Assembly: GCF_030546805.1 (NCBI RefSeq)
Contig: NZ_JAUOPC010000001.1
Coordinates: forward strand, 394,081-458,080
DNA: 64,000 bases
Reading direction: 5' to 3'
DNA from: Cyclobacterium sp. 1_MG-2023
Lineage (GTDB): Bacteria; Bacteroidota; Bacteroidia; Cytophagales; Cyclobacteriaceae
The notes beneath the pieces were generated by a model. The model did no database searches and was not told where the DNA came from. It saw nothing but the letters and a program-made list of their open reading frames with translations. Numbering within the stretch: the first letter of the stretch is position 1; each line of letters begins with the position of its first letter. The translations under genes were made by a program, and so were the position numbers. Of this stretch, positions 9,743 to 18,935 are shown piece by piece.

Positions 9743-10966
9743 TTAATTTACATTACCGCTAGACATGCTGCCTGCTAAAAAACCTGTGCTCCAGGCAGCT
9801 TGAAAATTATATCCTCCTGTAATTCCATCAACATCTATAACCTCCCCTGCAAAGAATAGTCCTTTTACCAATTTACTCTCCATAGTGTTGGCATCTATTT
9901 CATTTAACGACACCCCACCAGCTGTTACAAACTCTTCCTTAAAGGTAGTTTTTCCTGAGACTTTTAAAGAAAATCTCAATAAATTTTCAATCAATTTATT
10001 GATTTTTTTCTTGTTGGTTTCTCCCCACCTAACATCAGCATTGATTTCAGCTTTATCAACTAAAAACTCCCATAATCTACTCGGTAAAGCGAATAGTGGA
10101 TTTTTATCAACTACCTTTAATGGATGATCTCGCTTAAAGGCCAATAAATCAGCCCTTAACCCGTCTTCTGTAAATTCTTCACGCCACTTAATTAACGCTA
10201 CAGCCTTATACTCCTTGTCGTGAAGCCATTCCGCACCAAAAGCAGAAAGCTTTAATACCGCAGGCCCACTGATTCCCCAGTGAGTTATCAATATTGGGCC
10301 TGAATATTGCAATTGGCTCCCTTCAAATCGAATGTGTCCATTGGGAACACTTAAGCCTTTTAGGTGAATAATTTTAGAAGTTGGAGCATTGAAGGTAAAT
10401 AGTGATGGAATGGGAGGATGTATGGAATGCCCCAGCTGCTGTATCCAAGAATATCCTTCTTTTTTAGGCTTTCCTCCGGTACAAATCACCAATTTATCCA
10501 CATGAATATCCTCTTTTCCGGGATTCAATAAAAACTTCCCATCAATCCTCCTTACCTCTTGTATTCCAGTTTTATATAAAACTTTAACTCCATTAATTTC
10601 CGCTGCTTTTTTTAGTGCTCCTATTATACTGGATGAGCTGTTACTTACAGGAAAAACCCTTCCGTCTTCCTCGGTTTTTAAAGGAACTCCTCTGCTTTCA
10701 AACCATTCAAATGTATCCTTGGAATTAAATGCTTTAAAAACTTTTTTCATGAAATTTTTACCCCTAGGATATCCTTTCAGAAACTCAGAAGGTGAACCTG
10801 TTCCATTGGTGACATTACATCTTCCACCCCCGGACACCAAAACCTTTGACAATACTTTATTGTTTTTTTCAAATAATAAAACATCTGCACCATTTTTGGC
10901 AGCTTCGATTGCTGCAAAAAATCCGGAGGCTCCTCCCCCAACTATTCCAACCTTTAATTTCTCCAA
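9743..10966 (-). CDS. NAD(P)/FAD-dependent oxidoreductase, HI0933/BaiN family
   Basis: This 407-residue flavoprotein has GGGASG at residues 10-15 and the family hallmark VSGGGRCNVTNGTG at about 45-58. A second cluster near the C-terminus (FVTAGGVSLNEID and FFAGEVIDVDGITGGYNFQAAW) completes the FAD site of the HI0933/YhiN/BaiN family. Its role in most bacteria is unknown; BaiN of clostridia reduces bile-acid intermediates, which should not be transferred here. The gene lies 20 bp downstream of the HerA-like gene on the same strand, so the two are probably cotranscribed. Confidence 0.88.
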   Translation of the reverse strand: MEKLKVGIVGGGASGFFAAIEAAKNGADVLLFEKNNKVLSKVLVSGGGRCNVTNGTGSPSEFLKGYPRGKNFMKKVFKAFNSKDTFEWFESRGVPLKTEEDGRVFPVSNSSSSIIGALKKAAEINGVKVLYKTGIQEVRRIDGKFLLNPGKEDIHVDKLVICTGGKPKKEGYSWIQQLGHSIHPPIPSLFTFNAPTSKIIHLKGLSVPNGHIRFEGSQLQYSGPILITHWGISGPAVLKLSAFGAEWLHDKEYKAVALIKWREEFTEDGLRADLLAFKRDHPLKVVDKNPLFALPSRLWEFLVDKAEINADVRWGETNKKKINKLIENLLRFSLKVSGKTTFKEEFVTAGGVSLNEIDANTMESKLVKGLFFAGEVIDVDGITGGYNFQAAWSTGFLAGSMSSGNVN

Positions 10967-10986
10967 TTTTCTAAATCTGCTTACAA

Positions 10987-12522
10987 TTATCGCTTCTTAT
11001 TGGTCAATGATCCCATGATTCCTCGGGTTAACTCTCTAAAGAAAGTCCTTCCCAACTGTCTTACCATGGTATTTTTACTCAAGGCTTCAAAAAAACTTTC
11101 TTTTTCCTTAGCAGATGCTTTCCTTTTGCTCCTCGATGGGGCCTCTTTCTCCTGATTTTCAGGTGCTGCATTGTTTAACTTTTCGTCAAGAATTTCAAAG
11201 GCACTCTCCCTGTTAATTGGTTCATTGTATTTATTGACCAATTTTGAAGCTTTAACTTGTTGGTCAATCTCCTCCGGACTTAAAATACCCATTCTAGAGA
11301 CAGGTGCCCTTAGCAAAGTATGCACCAATGGGGTTGGAATACCTTTTTCATTCAATACAGTAATCAATGCCTCTCCAATTCCCATAGAGGTTAATACCTC
11401 AGAGGTTTCATAAAACGGGGAAATAGGATAATTTTCAGCAGTTTTATTGATGGCTTTTCGATCTTTTGCGGTAAATGCCCTTAAAGCATGTTGCACTTTG
11501 AGCCCCAGTTGTCCCAAAATCTCATCCGGCACATCAGTTGGTGTTTGGGTACAAAAAAAGATCCCTACCCCTTTTGAACGAATCAGTTTCACTATGGCCT
11601 CAATTTTCTCAAGCAAATCCTTACTGGCATTGGAAAAAACCAAATGGGCCTCATCAATAAAAAGACAAAGTTTTGGGGCTTCTTGGTCTCCTTGTTCGGG
11701 AAAGGTCTCGTAAATCTCCGAAAGCAAACTCAACATAAATGTAGAAAACAATTTAGGTCGGTTTTGGATATCTGTTAATCGAATAATGGATACCACTCCA
11801 CGACCGGATTCTTGTCTTACAAAATCTTCCACCTCAAAAGAACGCTCTCCATAAAAGTTTTCAGCCCCTTGCTGCTCAAGCTCAATGATCTTTCTAAGAA
11901 TAGTATTAACAGAATTGGAAGAAACAGCCCCAAACTCCTTGGTAATTTCTGCCTTGCCTTCATTGATGGCATACTTTAATATGGATTTAAGATCCATTAT
12001 GTCAAGCAAAGGAAGATGCTTCATATCGCAATACCTAAAAATCAATGACAGAATTCCGGATTGCGTATCATTTAGATCTAGAATCTGGGACATCAAAACA
12101 GGCCCAAATTCTGATACAGTAGCCTTCAGCTTGACACCTTTTTCATTGCTAATTGACATCAACTCTACGGGTAGGCCCGTGGCTTCATAGGGCACCCCAA
12201 TACTAGCACATCTTTTTTCTATATGCTCATTGTTAGATCCGGGACAGGCCAAACCGGTAAGGTCACCTTTTAAATCCATCAAAACTGAAGGTATTCCTTT
12301 TAAAGAAAGTTGTTCGGCAATGACTTGAAGGGTTTTGGTTTTACCCGTACCAGTAGCTCCGGCAATTAAACCATGCCTATTTAATGTCTTCAATGGGATT
12401 TTTACCTGAGCACCATTAAGGGCTTGCTGATCAAGCATTCCGGTACCAATAATGAAAGCGTCTTTTTTAAAGGTATAGCCCAGGTTTATATGTTCCTTAA
12501 ATTTGTCTATTTGTTCCATCAA
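10987..12522 (-). CDS. HerA-like ATPase, DUF853 family
   Basis: This 511-residue AAA-type ATPase has Walker A GATGTGKT at residues 55-62 and Walker B LCLFIDEAH ending at His293. It belongs to the DUF853 group related to HerA/FtsK DNA translocases, supported by GLIAGATGTGKTKTLQ, MDLKGDLTGLA and IGIGEALITVLNEKG-type segments. A basic C-terminal tail (APSRSKRKASAKEKES, residues about 455-470) may contact DNA. The cellular role of this subfamily is poorly defined. It precedes the flavoprotein gene with a 20-bp gap and probably forms a two-gene operon. A terminator-like hairpin lies just upstream and separates it from DUF4332. Confidence 0.88.
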   Translation of the reverse strand: MMEQIDKFKEHINLGYTFKKDAFIIGTGMLDQQALNGAQVKIPLKTLNRHGLIAGATGTGKTKTLQVIAEQLSLKGIPSVLMDLKGDLTGLACPGSNNEHIEKRCASIGVPYEATGLPVELMSISNEKGVKLKATVSEFGPVLMSQILDLNDTQSGILSLIFRYCDMKHLPLLDIMDLKSILKYAINEGKAEITKEFGAVSSNSVNTILRKIIELEQQGAENFYGERSFEVEDFVRQESGRGVVSIIRLTDIQNRPKLFSTFMLSLLSEIYETFPEQGDQEAPKLCLFIDEAHLVFSNASKDLLEKIEAIVKLIRSKGVGIFFCTQTPTDVPDEILGQLGLKVQHALRAFTAKDRKAINKTAENYPISPFYETSEVLTSMGIGEALITVLNEKGIPTPLVHTLLRAPVSRMGILSPEEIDQQVKASKLVNKYNEPINRESAFEILDEKLNNAAPENQEKEAPSRSKRKASAKEKESFFEALSKNTMVRQLGRTFFRELTRGIMGSLTNKKR

Positions 12523-12532
12523 TTTGTCATTA

Positions 12533-12574
12533 ATATAAAAAAACCTTAATGCAATAGAAAAAATTGCATTAAGG
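12533..12574 (-). terminator. Rho-independent terminator downstream of the DUF4332 gene
   Basis: On the minus strand a perfect 12-bp stem (CCTTAATGCAAT/ATTGCATTAAGG) is followed by seven T residues. It lies about 160 nt after the DUF4332 stop and just before the HerA-like gene start. Confidence 0.75.
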
Positions 12575-12732
12575 TCTCAATCTAAAGAAATAGGTGCAAA
12601 TTGGTTTTGCAACAGCATCTCCAATCTTTAGGTTTATCACTATCGACCACTAAATACAAATTAATTTTTATTCAGGATCTATCCTTTACTTCAAAACCGC
12701 ACTACTCTTTAAAAATAAATAATTTTATTGAA

Positions 12733-13140
12733 TTAATGGGTCACAACGGGATCCAAATTTTTAGCTTGTTCTATAAAATCTGTCACTCTAGAAAGAGCCG
12801 GAACAGCATTGGTCAAGTTTTTGGCTTCATTGGTGGATACAAGCGCTTGATGTAAATTTTCGGCATTCCTGTTTCTCAATTCTTTAACCGTATCAACACC
12901 TGCAGCTTTTAACAATTCAGCAAATTGACTGGCAATTCCTTTAATTCTAAATAGATCAGCCATATTGACCCAGTTTAGAATTATTTTTTCATCAATCCCA
13001 CTTGCAGCAGCAATATCTTTACGACCACTTTTAGAAGCACCTTTTTCAAGAAGTTTCTCTACAGTTACTATTCCGGCAGCAGAAAGTTTTTCTTTGTTAA
13101 CCGGACCTATACCCTCAATTTTAGTAATAGAATGTGACAT
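12733..13140 (-). CDS. DUF4332 helix-hairpin-helix protein
   Basis: This 135-residue protein opens with ITKIEGIGPVNKEKLSAAGI, the tandem helix-hairpin-helix signature of DUF4332. A second copy begins at LFRIKGIASQFAELLKAAGV. The HhH units suggest nonspecific DNA binding, though the family has no assigned function. The downstream half is predicted helical and ends without further motifs. It is 32 bp downstream of the DUF937-like gene on the same strand, so they may be cotranscribed, with a terminator about 160 nt after its stop. Confidence 0.8.
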   Translation of the reverse strand: MSHSITKIEGIGPVNKEKLSAAGIVTVEKLLEKGASKSGRKDIAAASGIDEKIILNWVNMADLFRIKGIASQFAELLKAAGVDTVKELRNRNAENLHQALVSTNEAKNLTNAVPALSRVTDFIEQAKNLDPVVTH

Positions 13141-13172
13141 AATAATTTAATTAAGTTTATTGAATAAAAGTA

Positions 13173-13625
13173 TTATTTAAATAAGCCTCCCAGACCTCCT
13201 TTGAGTAAATCTGAAGCTTTATCTGCTATGGCCTTTCCGGAAGATTCACCTAACATTTTTACCAAATCAGTTTTATCTAAATCCCCACTTTTAGTACTGG
13301 ATATAGCTGAAATTATTTTAGGTAAAACAAAAGAAGCAATAGACATGGCCATTTCTGGGGAAACGCCCAATTTAGATGCATAACTACCAGTTAAATTTCC
13401 TAAAATACTCTTGAACATGGGATTCTGTGTCAATCCACTCCCCTGATTTAGCATTCCCAGAATCCCATCTAAATTACCTCCGGTTGCTTCTTTAGAAATA
13501 CTTTCAAACAAACTACTTTTGGTGGTGCTAACGGCCTCGGAAGCTTTACTTTGATCAAGCCCGAATTTTTGAGTCAATCCTGAAATTAGTTCAGGTGACA
13601 GATTCTCTAAAAATGAAGAAATCAT
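13173..13625 (-). CDS. DUF937/YidB-like small helical protein
   Basis: This 150-residue protein is rich in Ser, Gly and Leu, with repeated helical segments (LTQKFGLDQSKASEAVSTTK, LGVSPEMAMSIASFVLPKII) and a glycine-rich end (DLLKGGLGGLFK). This matches the general look of DUF937/YidB-like proteins, whose function is unknown. There is no signal peptide or membrane segment. It lies directly upstream of the DUF4332 gene. About 750 bp of AT-rich noncoding DNA lies on its 5' side, so its promoter should be there, but no convincing -33/-7 pair was found. Confidence 0.65.
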   Translation of the reverse strand: MISSFLENLSPELISGLTQKFGLDQSKASEAVSTTKSSLFESISKEATGGNLDGILGMLNQGSGLTQNPMFKSILGNLTGSYASKLGVSPEMAMSIASFVLPKIISAISSTKSGDLDKTDLVKMLGESSGKAIADKASDLLKGGLGGLFK

Positions 13626-14374
13626 ATGTATATAGTTTAATAGAATTTAATAATTGAATCTGTAATTTATAAGTTTATTTTGTACTTTAAAAATATTCCT
13701 ATTTTTTGTCAAAAATCATTAGGTGATTATAAAGTAAAATTTTCATTTTCCTTAAATAAAACAAATTCATTTCAATTTTTTCAATTATCAATAACCGTTC
13801 CATTTTTTATAAAAGAGGAAAGACTACCAGCTAAAATTCGTTGAAATGAAGCGTTTTATACCTATAATGAAAAACTTATTCAACCATTTCATCTTAAAAT
13901 ACACTACCAATTGATTCAAATTAAGCACTAAATAAAATCTTAATTTAATCCAATAATTACCTATATTATATTGATACAATTAACTATTTTAATCTACTAA
14001 GAATAAAAGACATCGCAGAATATTACTATTAATTCTCCCGTTAATATTCAATTTTTATTAATTAATTAGAAAAAAATTTATTGCCACTCATATTATTCCA
14101 TTCTGAAACAATAATCCCTTATTATCGAAAGAAATCCCAAACTTTAAGCTTTAAAAAAGTAGCAAAACAGTCCATCAAATGCTGAATAAATTGGATAAAA
14201 ACCCATAATATGTAAATCCAAAGGAAAGTTTGCTACTCGAATAATTTTAAAACCAGATTCAAAGTGATTAATTTTCTGAGAAATACTTATTGGTTAAAAA
14301 ACATTAAAGTTTAATTCTAAAATTGAATTTTACCTCAAAGGTATTTACTTTGCCTTCCAGAAGAACACATAAAA
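13626..14374. other. AT-rich intergenic region, no gene seen
   Basis: About 750 bp of very AT-rich DNA lies between divergent genes, with stops in all frames and no motif that I can name. It should contain the promoters of both flanking genes. Confidence 0.6.
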
Positions 14375-15073
14375 ATGAAAAAACACCCTTTCCTGATTAT
14401 TTTATTTCTATTAATTACTATTGGACTTACACAACCCATTAGTATTTACGCACAAAGCCCAAGTTTGGGAACTACATCAGCAATGATGAGCAGGGCAAAT
14501 ACAGCCATGGAGAATGGGGATTATACCAAAGCCAATACTATTTTTAGAGAAATCATAGAAAGCAACCAGCCTATCCCCGCTGAAATGCCTTATCTCTTTG
14601 CCAAAACATTGTTTGCCTTGGGCCAATACCATAACAGTCAAAACTTTGTCAATAAATACTTGGACTTGAATGGTTTTAAAGGAAGCTATTACAAACAAGC
14701 CAAAGCGCTACAAAACCAGTTGGTAAACCCCTTAGCAGAAATTGTTTCATGCCAATATTGTGATGCACGTGGTTATAGATATGGAACCTGTGAAACTTGT
14801 CATGGAGAAGGAAAATCAGAACAAGCTTGCTCTCTATGTAAAGGTAGAGGAGTTATTGGTTGTAGCAGGTGTGCAGGAGATGGGTTGGTGACAAGGAAGA
14901 ATGTTTTCAATATCCTGGAATATTTTGAATGCGAACGATGCTCAGGAAAAGGAAGATTAACCTGTACTGCTTGCCATGGCAGTTTGGTGGAAGTTGATAC
15001 CTGCCCGGTTTGTGAAGGTACCGGTCATATCCTTACAGAAGAACTTTGCGACCATACAGCACCTGAAAAATAA
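14375..15073 (+). CDS. Secreted TPR protein with DnaJ-type zinc-finger (CxxC) repeats
   Basis: This 232-residue protein has a signal peptide (MKKHPFLIILFLLITIGLTQ, then SIYAQ) and a short TPR-like helical region at about 35-110 (NTAMENGDYTKANTIFREII). The C-terminal half has seven CxxC motifs (CQYC, CETC, CSLC, CSRC, CERC, CTAC, CPVC), several as CxxCxGxG like the DnaJ cysteine-rich domain. In DnaJ these pair up to bind two zinc ions and help hold unfolded substrate. No J domain is present. Export suggests a periplasmic or surface role, which is inference. The gene stands alone, with about 1 kb of noncoding DNA after it. Confidence 0.75.
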   Translation: MKKHPFLIILFLLITIGLTQPISIYAQSPSLGTTSAMMSRANTAMENGDYTKANTIFREIIESNQPIPAEMPYLFAKTLFALGQYHNSQNFVNKYLDLNGFKGSYYKQAKALQNQLVNPLAEIVSCQYCDARGYRYGTCETCHGEGKSEQACSLCKGRGVIGCSRCAGDGLVTRKNVFNILEYFECERCSGKGRLTCTACHGSLVEVDTCPVCEGTGHILTEELCDHTAPEK

Positions 15074-16031
15074 TACATCCTATTTCAGTCATTTTTATAT
15101 ACTTTAATTTTAAAACAACTTAAATAATTGTTCTTAAATAACTGGTAAACAATTATTTATCATATATTGGTTAAAGTTCAATTTACTTGAGCTTTATTTA
15201 AAAATTATAGAACATAATAGCATTTAAGCGAAACTAGATTCCTTGTAAATTTAAATCAATGGCTTTCAACTTAAGCATGAAAAATTGAATGTAATTAGCA
15301 ATTTTACAGGGAATATTAAGGTAAATTGACAACTAAAAGCAAAGTCTCATTACCTGTTTATGATGGAAAAATACCGATCAAAGGAGGACAAATAGAATCA
15401 TCAATACCATCTTTTAATAATTCTGTATTAGACTTGGCCTATCCGGTAAATCATAATTTTCGTTTTACTTAACCGGAGAATAGCATTACTATAATTTACA
15501 TGTCTCCTATGATTACTCCCTATACAGTGAAACCTAAAGCCATTTAGAGCTTTAGACTAATCAAACCTAGGGTTAATAGGTGAAATGAACAAAGTACCAA
15601 CAGCCCCATCGTCCTAATTTATTATTACATTGTATGAGGACACAATCTTGATTAATAAGTCATTAGCATTCATTAATTCAAGTTCAATTTATTTGAACTG
15701 AATTCAATAGTCATATACAATAAATCTCCCAACCAAGCTTTATGTTTGTAATTTGCTCAACAAGTTAAATAGAAACAGACGCCAATCTTAAACACCTGAT
15801 GTATAGCTATATATTTATTAATTAAACCATATTTAATCTCATTAAATGAAGTTCAGTAGTTGTGTTCAGAAACAATTAGATAAAAAATTTACCCTCTTGT
15901 TATATCGTAGTAAACGCATATTTTTTGTGGAGTTAAGATGACATATAGAATTGATATACAGGCACAAACCTAAAGTCAATTCACTTAAATACTATTCAAA
16001 AACAAAAGGGAGGTAGAACTTTTAATGCATG
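15074..16031. other. AT-rich intergenic region with one weak coding trace
   Basis: No convincing gene is present. A 48-codon plus-strand frame from a TTG at 15326 to 15472 reads protein-like (SLPVYDGKIPIKGGQ...LDLAYPVNHNFRFT) but lacks an ATG, so it may be a relic of a lost gene. The rest shows nothing recognisable. Confidence 0.4.
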
Positions 16032-16060
16032 AAAAAAAGGCCTGAATAATCAGGCCTTTT
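16032..16060. terminator. Bidirectional rho-independent terminator
   Basis: AAGGCCTGA/TCAGGCCTT forms a strong stem with an A-run on one side and a T-run on the other. It sits 28 bp after the stop of the TPR lipoprotein gene and ends the dapD-TPR operon. Confidence 0.85.
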
Positions 16061-16087
16061 CAATTTGAAAATCATACAAAAGATGAT

Positions 16088-16690
16088 TTATCTACAATAC
16101 TTTTTCACTGATTCCTTTGCAGGTTCATAGTTATTGGTAACTGCAGATTTAAAATCCTTACAAGCATTAGCTGTCTGATCGGTAGCTACATATAGCAAAC
16201 CTCGATAGTAATAAGCTTGACCATTCGTAGGGCTCATCTTAATGGCAGTATTGTATTCCCTAATGGCTTCCTTAACATTACCCAATTTGTGCATGGACCT
16301 GGCTTTTAGAAAATATGCCATGGAAGGAGCTCCGGATACAGATACTGCATGATCTGCATACATCAAAGCCAGTTCCGGTTTGTCATTGTTATGGTACAAA
16401 TTGGAAAGACTGAGAAGAATTTGCGTGTTTTTTGGCTCTTGTTTCAATGCACGCTTGAAGCTGTCTTCGGCTTTTTTGAAATCATCGAGCTCTTCATGGG
16501 CCCTACCTTTGTTGTACAATACCTGCACATTGTTGGGTTTGGTCTCCAGATAGCTGGTATAAGCAGCTATGGCTTCCTGGTATTGTCCATCATTATAAAA
16601 GGCATCCCCTTTATTGGAAGCGCTATTACCACAGGCCACCAAAAGACCGGTCAATAAAATAATGCTTAATAGGTTTTTAATCGAAATCAT
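16088..16690 (-). CDS. TPR-repeat lipoprotein
   Basis: This 200-residue protein has a lipoprotein signal (LLTGLLVAC, lipid Cys at residue 20). It contains about four to five TPR units, for example GDAFYNDGQYQEAIAAYTSY, LYNKGRAHEELDDFKKAEDS and AYYYRGLLYVATDQTANACK. TPRs mediate protein-protein contacts; here they would face the periplasm from a membrane anchor. It lies 14 bp downstream of dapD on the same strand and is followed by a strong terminator, so the two form an operon. A functional link to lysine or peptidoglycan precursor synthesis is suggested only by position. Confidence 0.85.
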   Translation of the reverse strand: MISIKNLLSIILLTGLLVACGNSASNKGDAFYNDGQYQEAIAAYTSYLETKPNNVQVLYNKGRAHEELDDFKKAEDSFKRALKQEPKNTQILLSLSNLYHNNDKPELALMYADHAVSVSGAPSMAYFLKARSMHKLGNVKEAIREYNTAIKMSPTNGQAYYYRGLLYVATDQTANACKDFKSAVTNNYEPAKESVKKYCR

Positions 16691-16704
16691 AAATTAAAAT
16701 AAAA

Positions 16705-17520
16705 TTATACGGCTACACTGTTATCTCTGAGTGCATCATTGAGAGAAGTTTTTAAATCAGTAGAAGCCTTTCTTTTGCCAATGATTAGGGCACAAGGAAC
16801 TTGGAACTCACCGGCATTAAACTTTTTATTTAATGTACCTGGTATAACAACCGATCTTTCAGGAACATATCCTTTGTGTTCCACAGGCTCATCTCCCGTT
16901 ACATCAATGATCTTAGAACTGGCGGTTAGGGTTACTCCTGCACCAATAACAGCTTCTTTACCGATCCTAACTCCTTCTACAATAATGGCTCTGGACCCTA
17001 TAAATGCACCGTCTTCAATGATGACAGGTGCGGCTTGAATAGGTTCCAAAACTCCTCCAATACCAACTCCACCGCTAAGGTGAACGTTTTTGCCTATCTG
17101 GGCACAAGAACCGACAGTAGCCCAGGTATCCACCATGGTTCCACCGTCTACATAAGCACCGATATTCACGTATGAAGGCATCATCACCACTCCGCTAGCA
17201 AGAAACGCGCCATATCTGGCAACCGCATGAGGAACGACTCTAATTCCTTGTTTGGCATAATTGGTTTTTAGGGCCATTTTATCATGAAATTCAAAAGGTC
17301 CAACCTCTATTGTTCTCATTTTTTGGATAGGGAAATAAAGAATTACAGCCTTTTTCACCCAGTCGTTTACCTTCCAAGAACCGTCTGACACAGGTTCTGC
17401 TACTCTAACTTTACCATTGTCCAAGTCTGCAATCACCGTTTTGATGGCTATTTGAACATCTTTTTCCTTCAATAGATCCCTGTTGTCCCAGGCTTTTTCG
17501 ATAATATGCTGTAATTCCAT
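16705..17520 (-). CDS. dapD: 2,3,4,5-tetrahydropyridine-2,6-dicarboxylate N-succinyltransferase
   Basis: This 271-residue protein has the DapD layout: a helical N-terminal domain, then a left-handed beta-helix of hexapeptide repeats from about residue 95 (GVVMMPSYVNIGAYVDGGTM, GSCAQIGKNVHLSGGVGIGG, IVEGVRIGKEAVIGAGVTLT). DapD transfers succinyl from succinyl-CoA to tetrahydrodipicolinate in the succinylase branch of lysine and meso-diaminopimelate synthesis. The length equals the family norm. It heads a short operon with the TPR lipoprotein and is divergent from the glycosyltransferase gene across only 36 bp, so the two promoters must be very compact or overlap. Confidence 0.96.
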   Translation of the reverse strand: MELQHIIEKAWDNRDLLKEKDVQIAIKTVIADLDNGKVRVAEPVSDGSWKVNDWVKKAVILYFPIQKMRTIEVGPFEFHDKMALKTNYAKQGIRVVPHAVARYGAFLASGVVMMPSYVNIGAYVDGGTMVDTWATVGSCAQIGKNVHLSGGVGIGGVLEPIQAAPVIIEDGAFIGSRAIIVEGVRIGKEAVIGAGVTLTASSKIIDVTGDEPVEHKGYVPERSVVIPGTLNKKFNAGEFQVPCALIIGKRKASTDLKTSLNDALRDNSVAV

Positions 17521-17556
17521 AAATTTAATATTAGCTTAGTTTGATTTTTCAATTTT

Positions 17557-18684
17557 ATGCCTCAAAAACCCTCTATCATAATTGCTTCTGTCCTTAAACC
17601 GGTAGATGATTCCAGGATGTTATACAAGCTCGGATTTTCAATTCGTGAAACAAATAAATACGACCTTAACATCATAGGTTTTTCCTCAAAAAAAACGCCA
17701 AAGGTTGAAAATATTCGATTGGTAGAAATTTTTTCCGGCCCAAGAACAAACCTTTCTAGGCTTTTAGTTCCTTTTAAATTCCTTCGACAGCTTATTAAAA
17801 TAAAGCCTGCAGTGGTTATTGTTACCACTTATGAATTGTTACCAATGGCCTGGTTAGCCAAGCGCTTTCTATCTTTTAAACTCATCTATGATGTACAGGA
17901 AAACTACGTAAAAAACATTGCCTACAACCTGACCATGCCCGCTTATCTTCAGGTTTTAGCCAAATGGCTTGTTGGCCTTTCAGAAAGGCTTGGCAGAAGC
18001 GCCATTGACCATCATATCCTTGCTGAAAAATGTTATGTTACAGAGATGCCCAACATCAAGAATTATACGGTCATAGAAAACAAAGCGGCTATTTCAAGCC
18101 CATTTAAACCTACATTTCGGCTTTCGAATCCAATCAGTCCTCATTTTATTATTAGTGGCACCATCACCCCTGTATATGGTGTAATTCCGGCCGTTAAGTG
18201 GTTTTTGAAGCTTAATGAAGCGCTACCAGAAGCCAAACTAAGTATTATAGGTCATTGTCCCCTAAATAGCTTTTATAAGCAACTAACAAAGGAATATGGA
18301 GCAGCAAAGGGCATCAACCTAGAACTCTCCGATCAACCCCTATCTGTAGCGCATATCAAAAGCAAGGTGATGAAAGCAGATATTTTGATGTTGCCCTATC
18401 AACTATTGCCCAGTATCAAGGATAAAATACCCACTAAACTTTATGAAGGAATTGCCCTTCAAAAAGTAATTCTTATGAGTCAAAATCCATTGTGGAAAAG
18501 CATTGTGGATAAGTATCCGGCAGGAATGTGCATCGATTTTCTGGCCACCAAGGAGGTGAATTCAGTGTGGAAAAGTCTGTTAAAGCTTGATTATTACCGC
18601 TTACAACCCGATGAAGACATCTTTTGGGAGGCTGAAAAAAGAAAATTTCAACAGTTACTGTTAAATATTACCTCCCATAATTAA
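17557..18684 (+). CDS. Glycosyltransferase (GT4-like), probably cell-surface glycan synthesis
   Basis: This 375-residue protein looks like a GT-B glycosyltransferase. The N-terminal half has KPAVVIVTTYELLPMAWLAK and LIYDVQENY, typical of GT4-type proteins. The C-terminal half has FIISGTITPVYGVIPAVKWF, LSIIGHCPLNSFY, ADILMLPYQL and DKIPTKLYEGIAL, matching the nucleotide-sugar-binding region with its acidic E-x7-E-like site. There is no transmembrane segment; it would act at the inner face of the membrane. The donor and acceptor are not predictable. It is divergent from dapD. Confidence 0.8.
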   Translation: MPQKPSIIIASVLKPVDDSRMLYKLGFSIRETNKYDLNIIGFSSKKTPKVENIRLVEIFSGPRTNLSRLLVPFKFLRQLIKIKPAVVIVTTYELLPMAWLAKRFLSFKLIYDVQENYVKNIAYNLTMPAYLQVLAKWLVGLSERLGRSAIDHHILAEKCYVTEMPNIKNYTVIENKAAISSPFKPTFRLSNPISPHFIISGTITPVYGVIPAVKWFLKLNEALPEAKLSIIGHCPLNSFYKQLTKEYGAAKGINLELSDQPLSVAHIKSKVMKADILMLPYQLLPSIKDKIPTKLYEGIALQKVILMSQNPLWKSIVDKYPAGMCIDFLATKEVNSVWKSLLKLDYYRLQPDEDIFWEAEKRKFQQLLLNITSHN

Positions 18685-18795
18685 AGGGAAAACGTCCAAA
18701 TTGTACTTTTCCAAGGCCTACATTTAGGGCTAACTGTCTTCTTATTTAAAAAAATTAACGCTATTAACCATTGTAAATCAACGTTTTAAGTAATT

Positions 18796-18811
18796 TTTAG
18801 ACATATCTAAA
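18796..18811. promoter_or_regulatory. DtxR/MntR-type operator, box 1
   Basis: TTTAGACATATCTAAA is a 16-bp near-perfect palindrome (TTTAGA-N4-TCTAAA), similar in form to MntR/DtxR boxes. It lies about 125 bp upstream of the repressor gene start. Confidence 0.6.
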
Positions 18812-18819
18812 ATATTTTG

Positions 18820-18833
18820 TTAGAGTGTCTAAA
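18820..18833. promoter_or_regulatory. DtxR/MntR-type operator-like half pair, box 2
   Basis: TTAGAGTGTCTAAA repeats the TTAGA...TCTAA arms with a 3-nt instead of 4-nt spacer. It is a weaker copy 8 bp after box 1. Confidence 0.4.
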
Positions 18834-18894
18834 ATTAGGAAAAAGATAAAAACACAGTTATCCACAGCTGATTTAGATTTAAATTAAACATTTT

Positions 18895-18910
18895 TTTAGA
18901 CAAGTCTAAA
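18895..18910. promoter_or_regulatory. DtxR/MntR-type operator, box 3, over the promoter
   Basis: TTTAGACAAGTCTAAA has perfect 7-bp arms (TTTAGAC/GTCTAAA) with a 2-nt centre. It ends 3 bp before a TATATTTG -7 box, so a bound repressor would block the promoter of the adjacent regulator gene. Confidence 0.7.
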
Positions 18911-18913
18911 ACT

Positions 18914-18921
18914 TATATTTG
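18914..18921 (+). promoter_or_regulatory. -7 box (TATATTTG) of the DtxR-family gene
   Basis: This is an exact TAnnTTTG match, 14 bp before the ATG and directly downstream of the third operator box. Confidence 0.65.
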
Positions 18922-18935
18922 TGAAAAATTAAGTC

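Noticed and set aside
15326-15472. 48-codon plus-strand frame with protein-like text
   Set aside because: It starts with TTG only, has no promoter or ribosome-binding site, and the region is otherwise noncoding; kept only as a possible relic.
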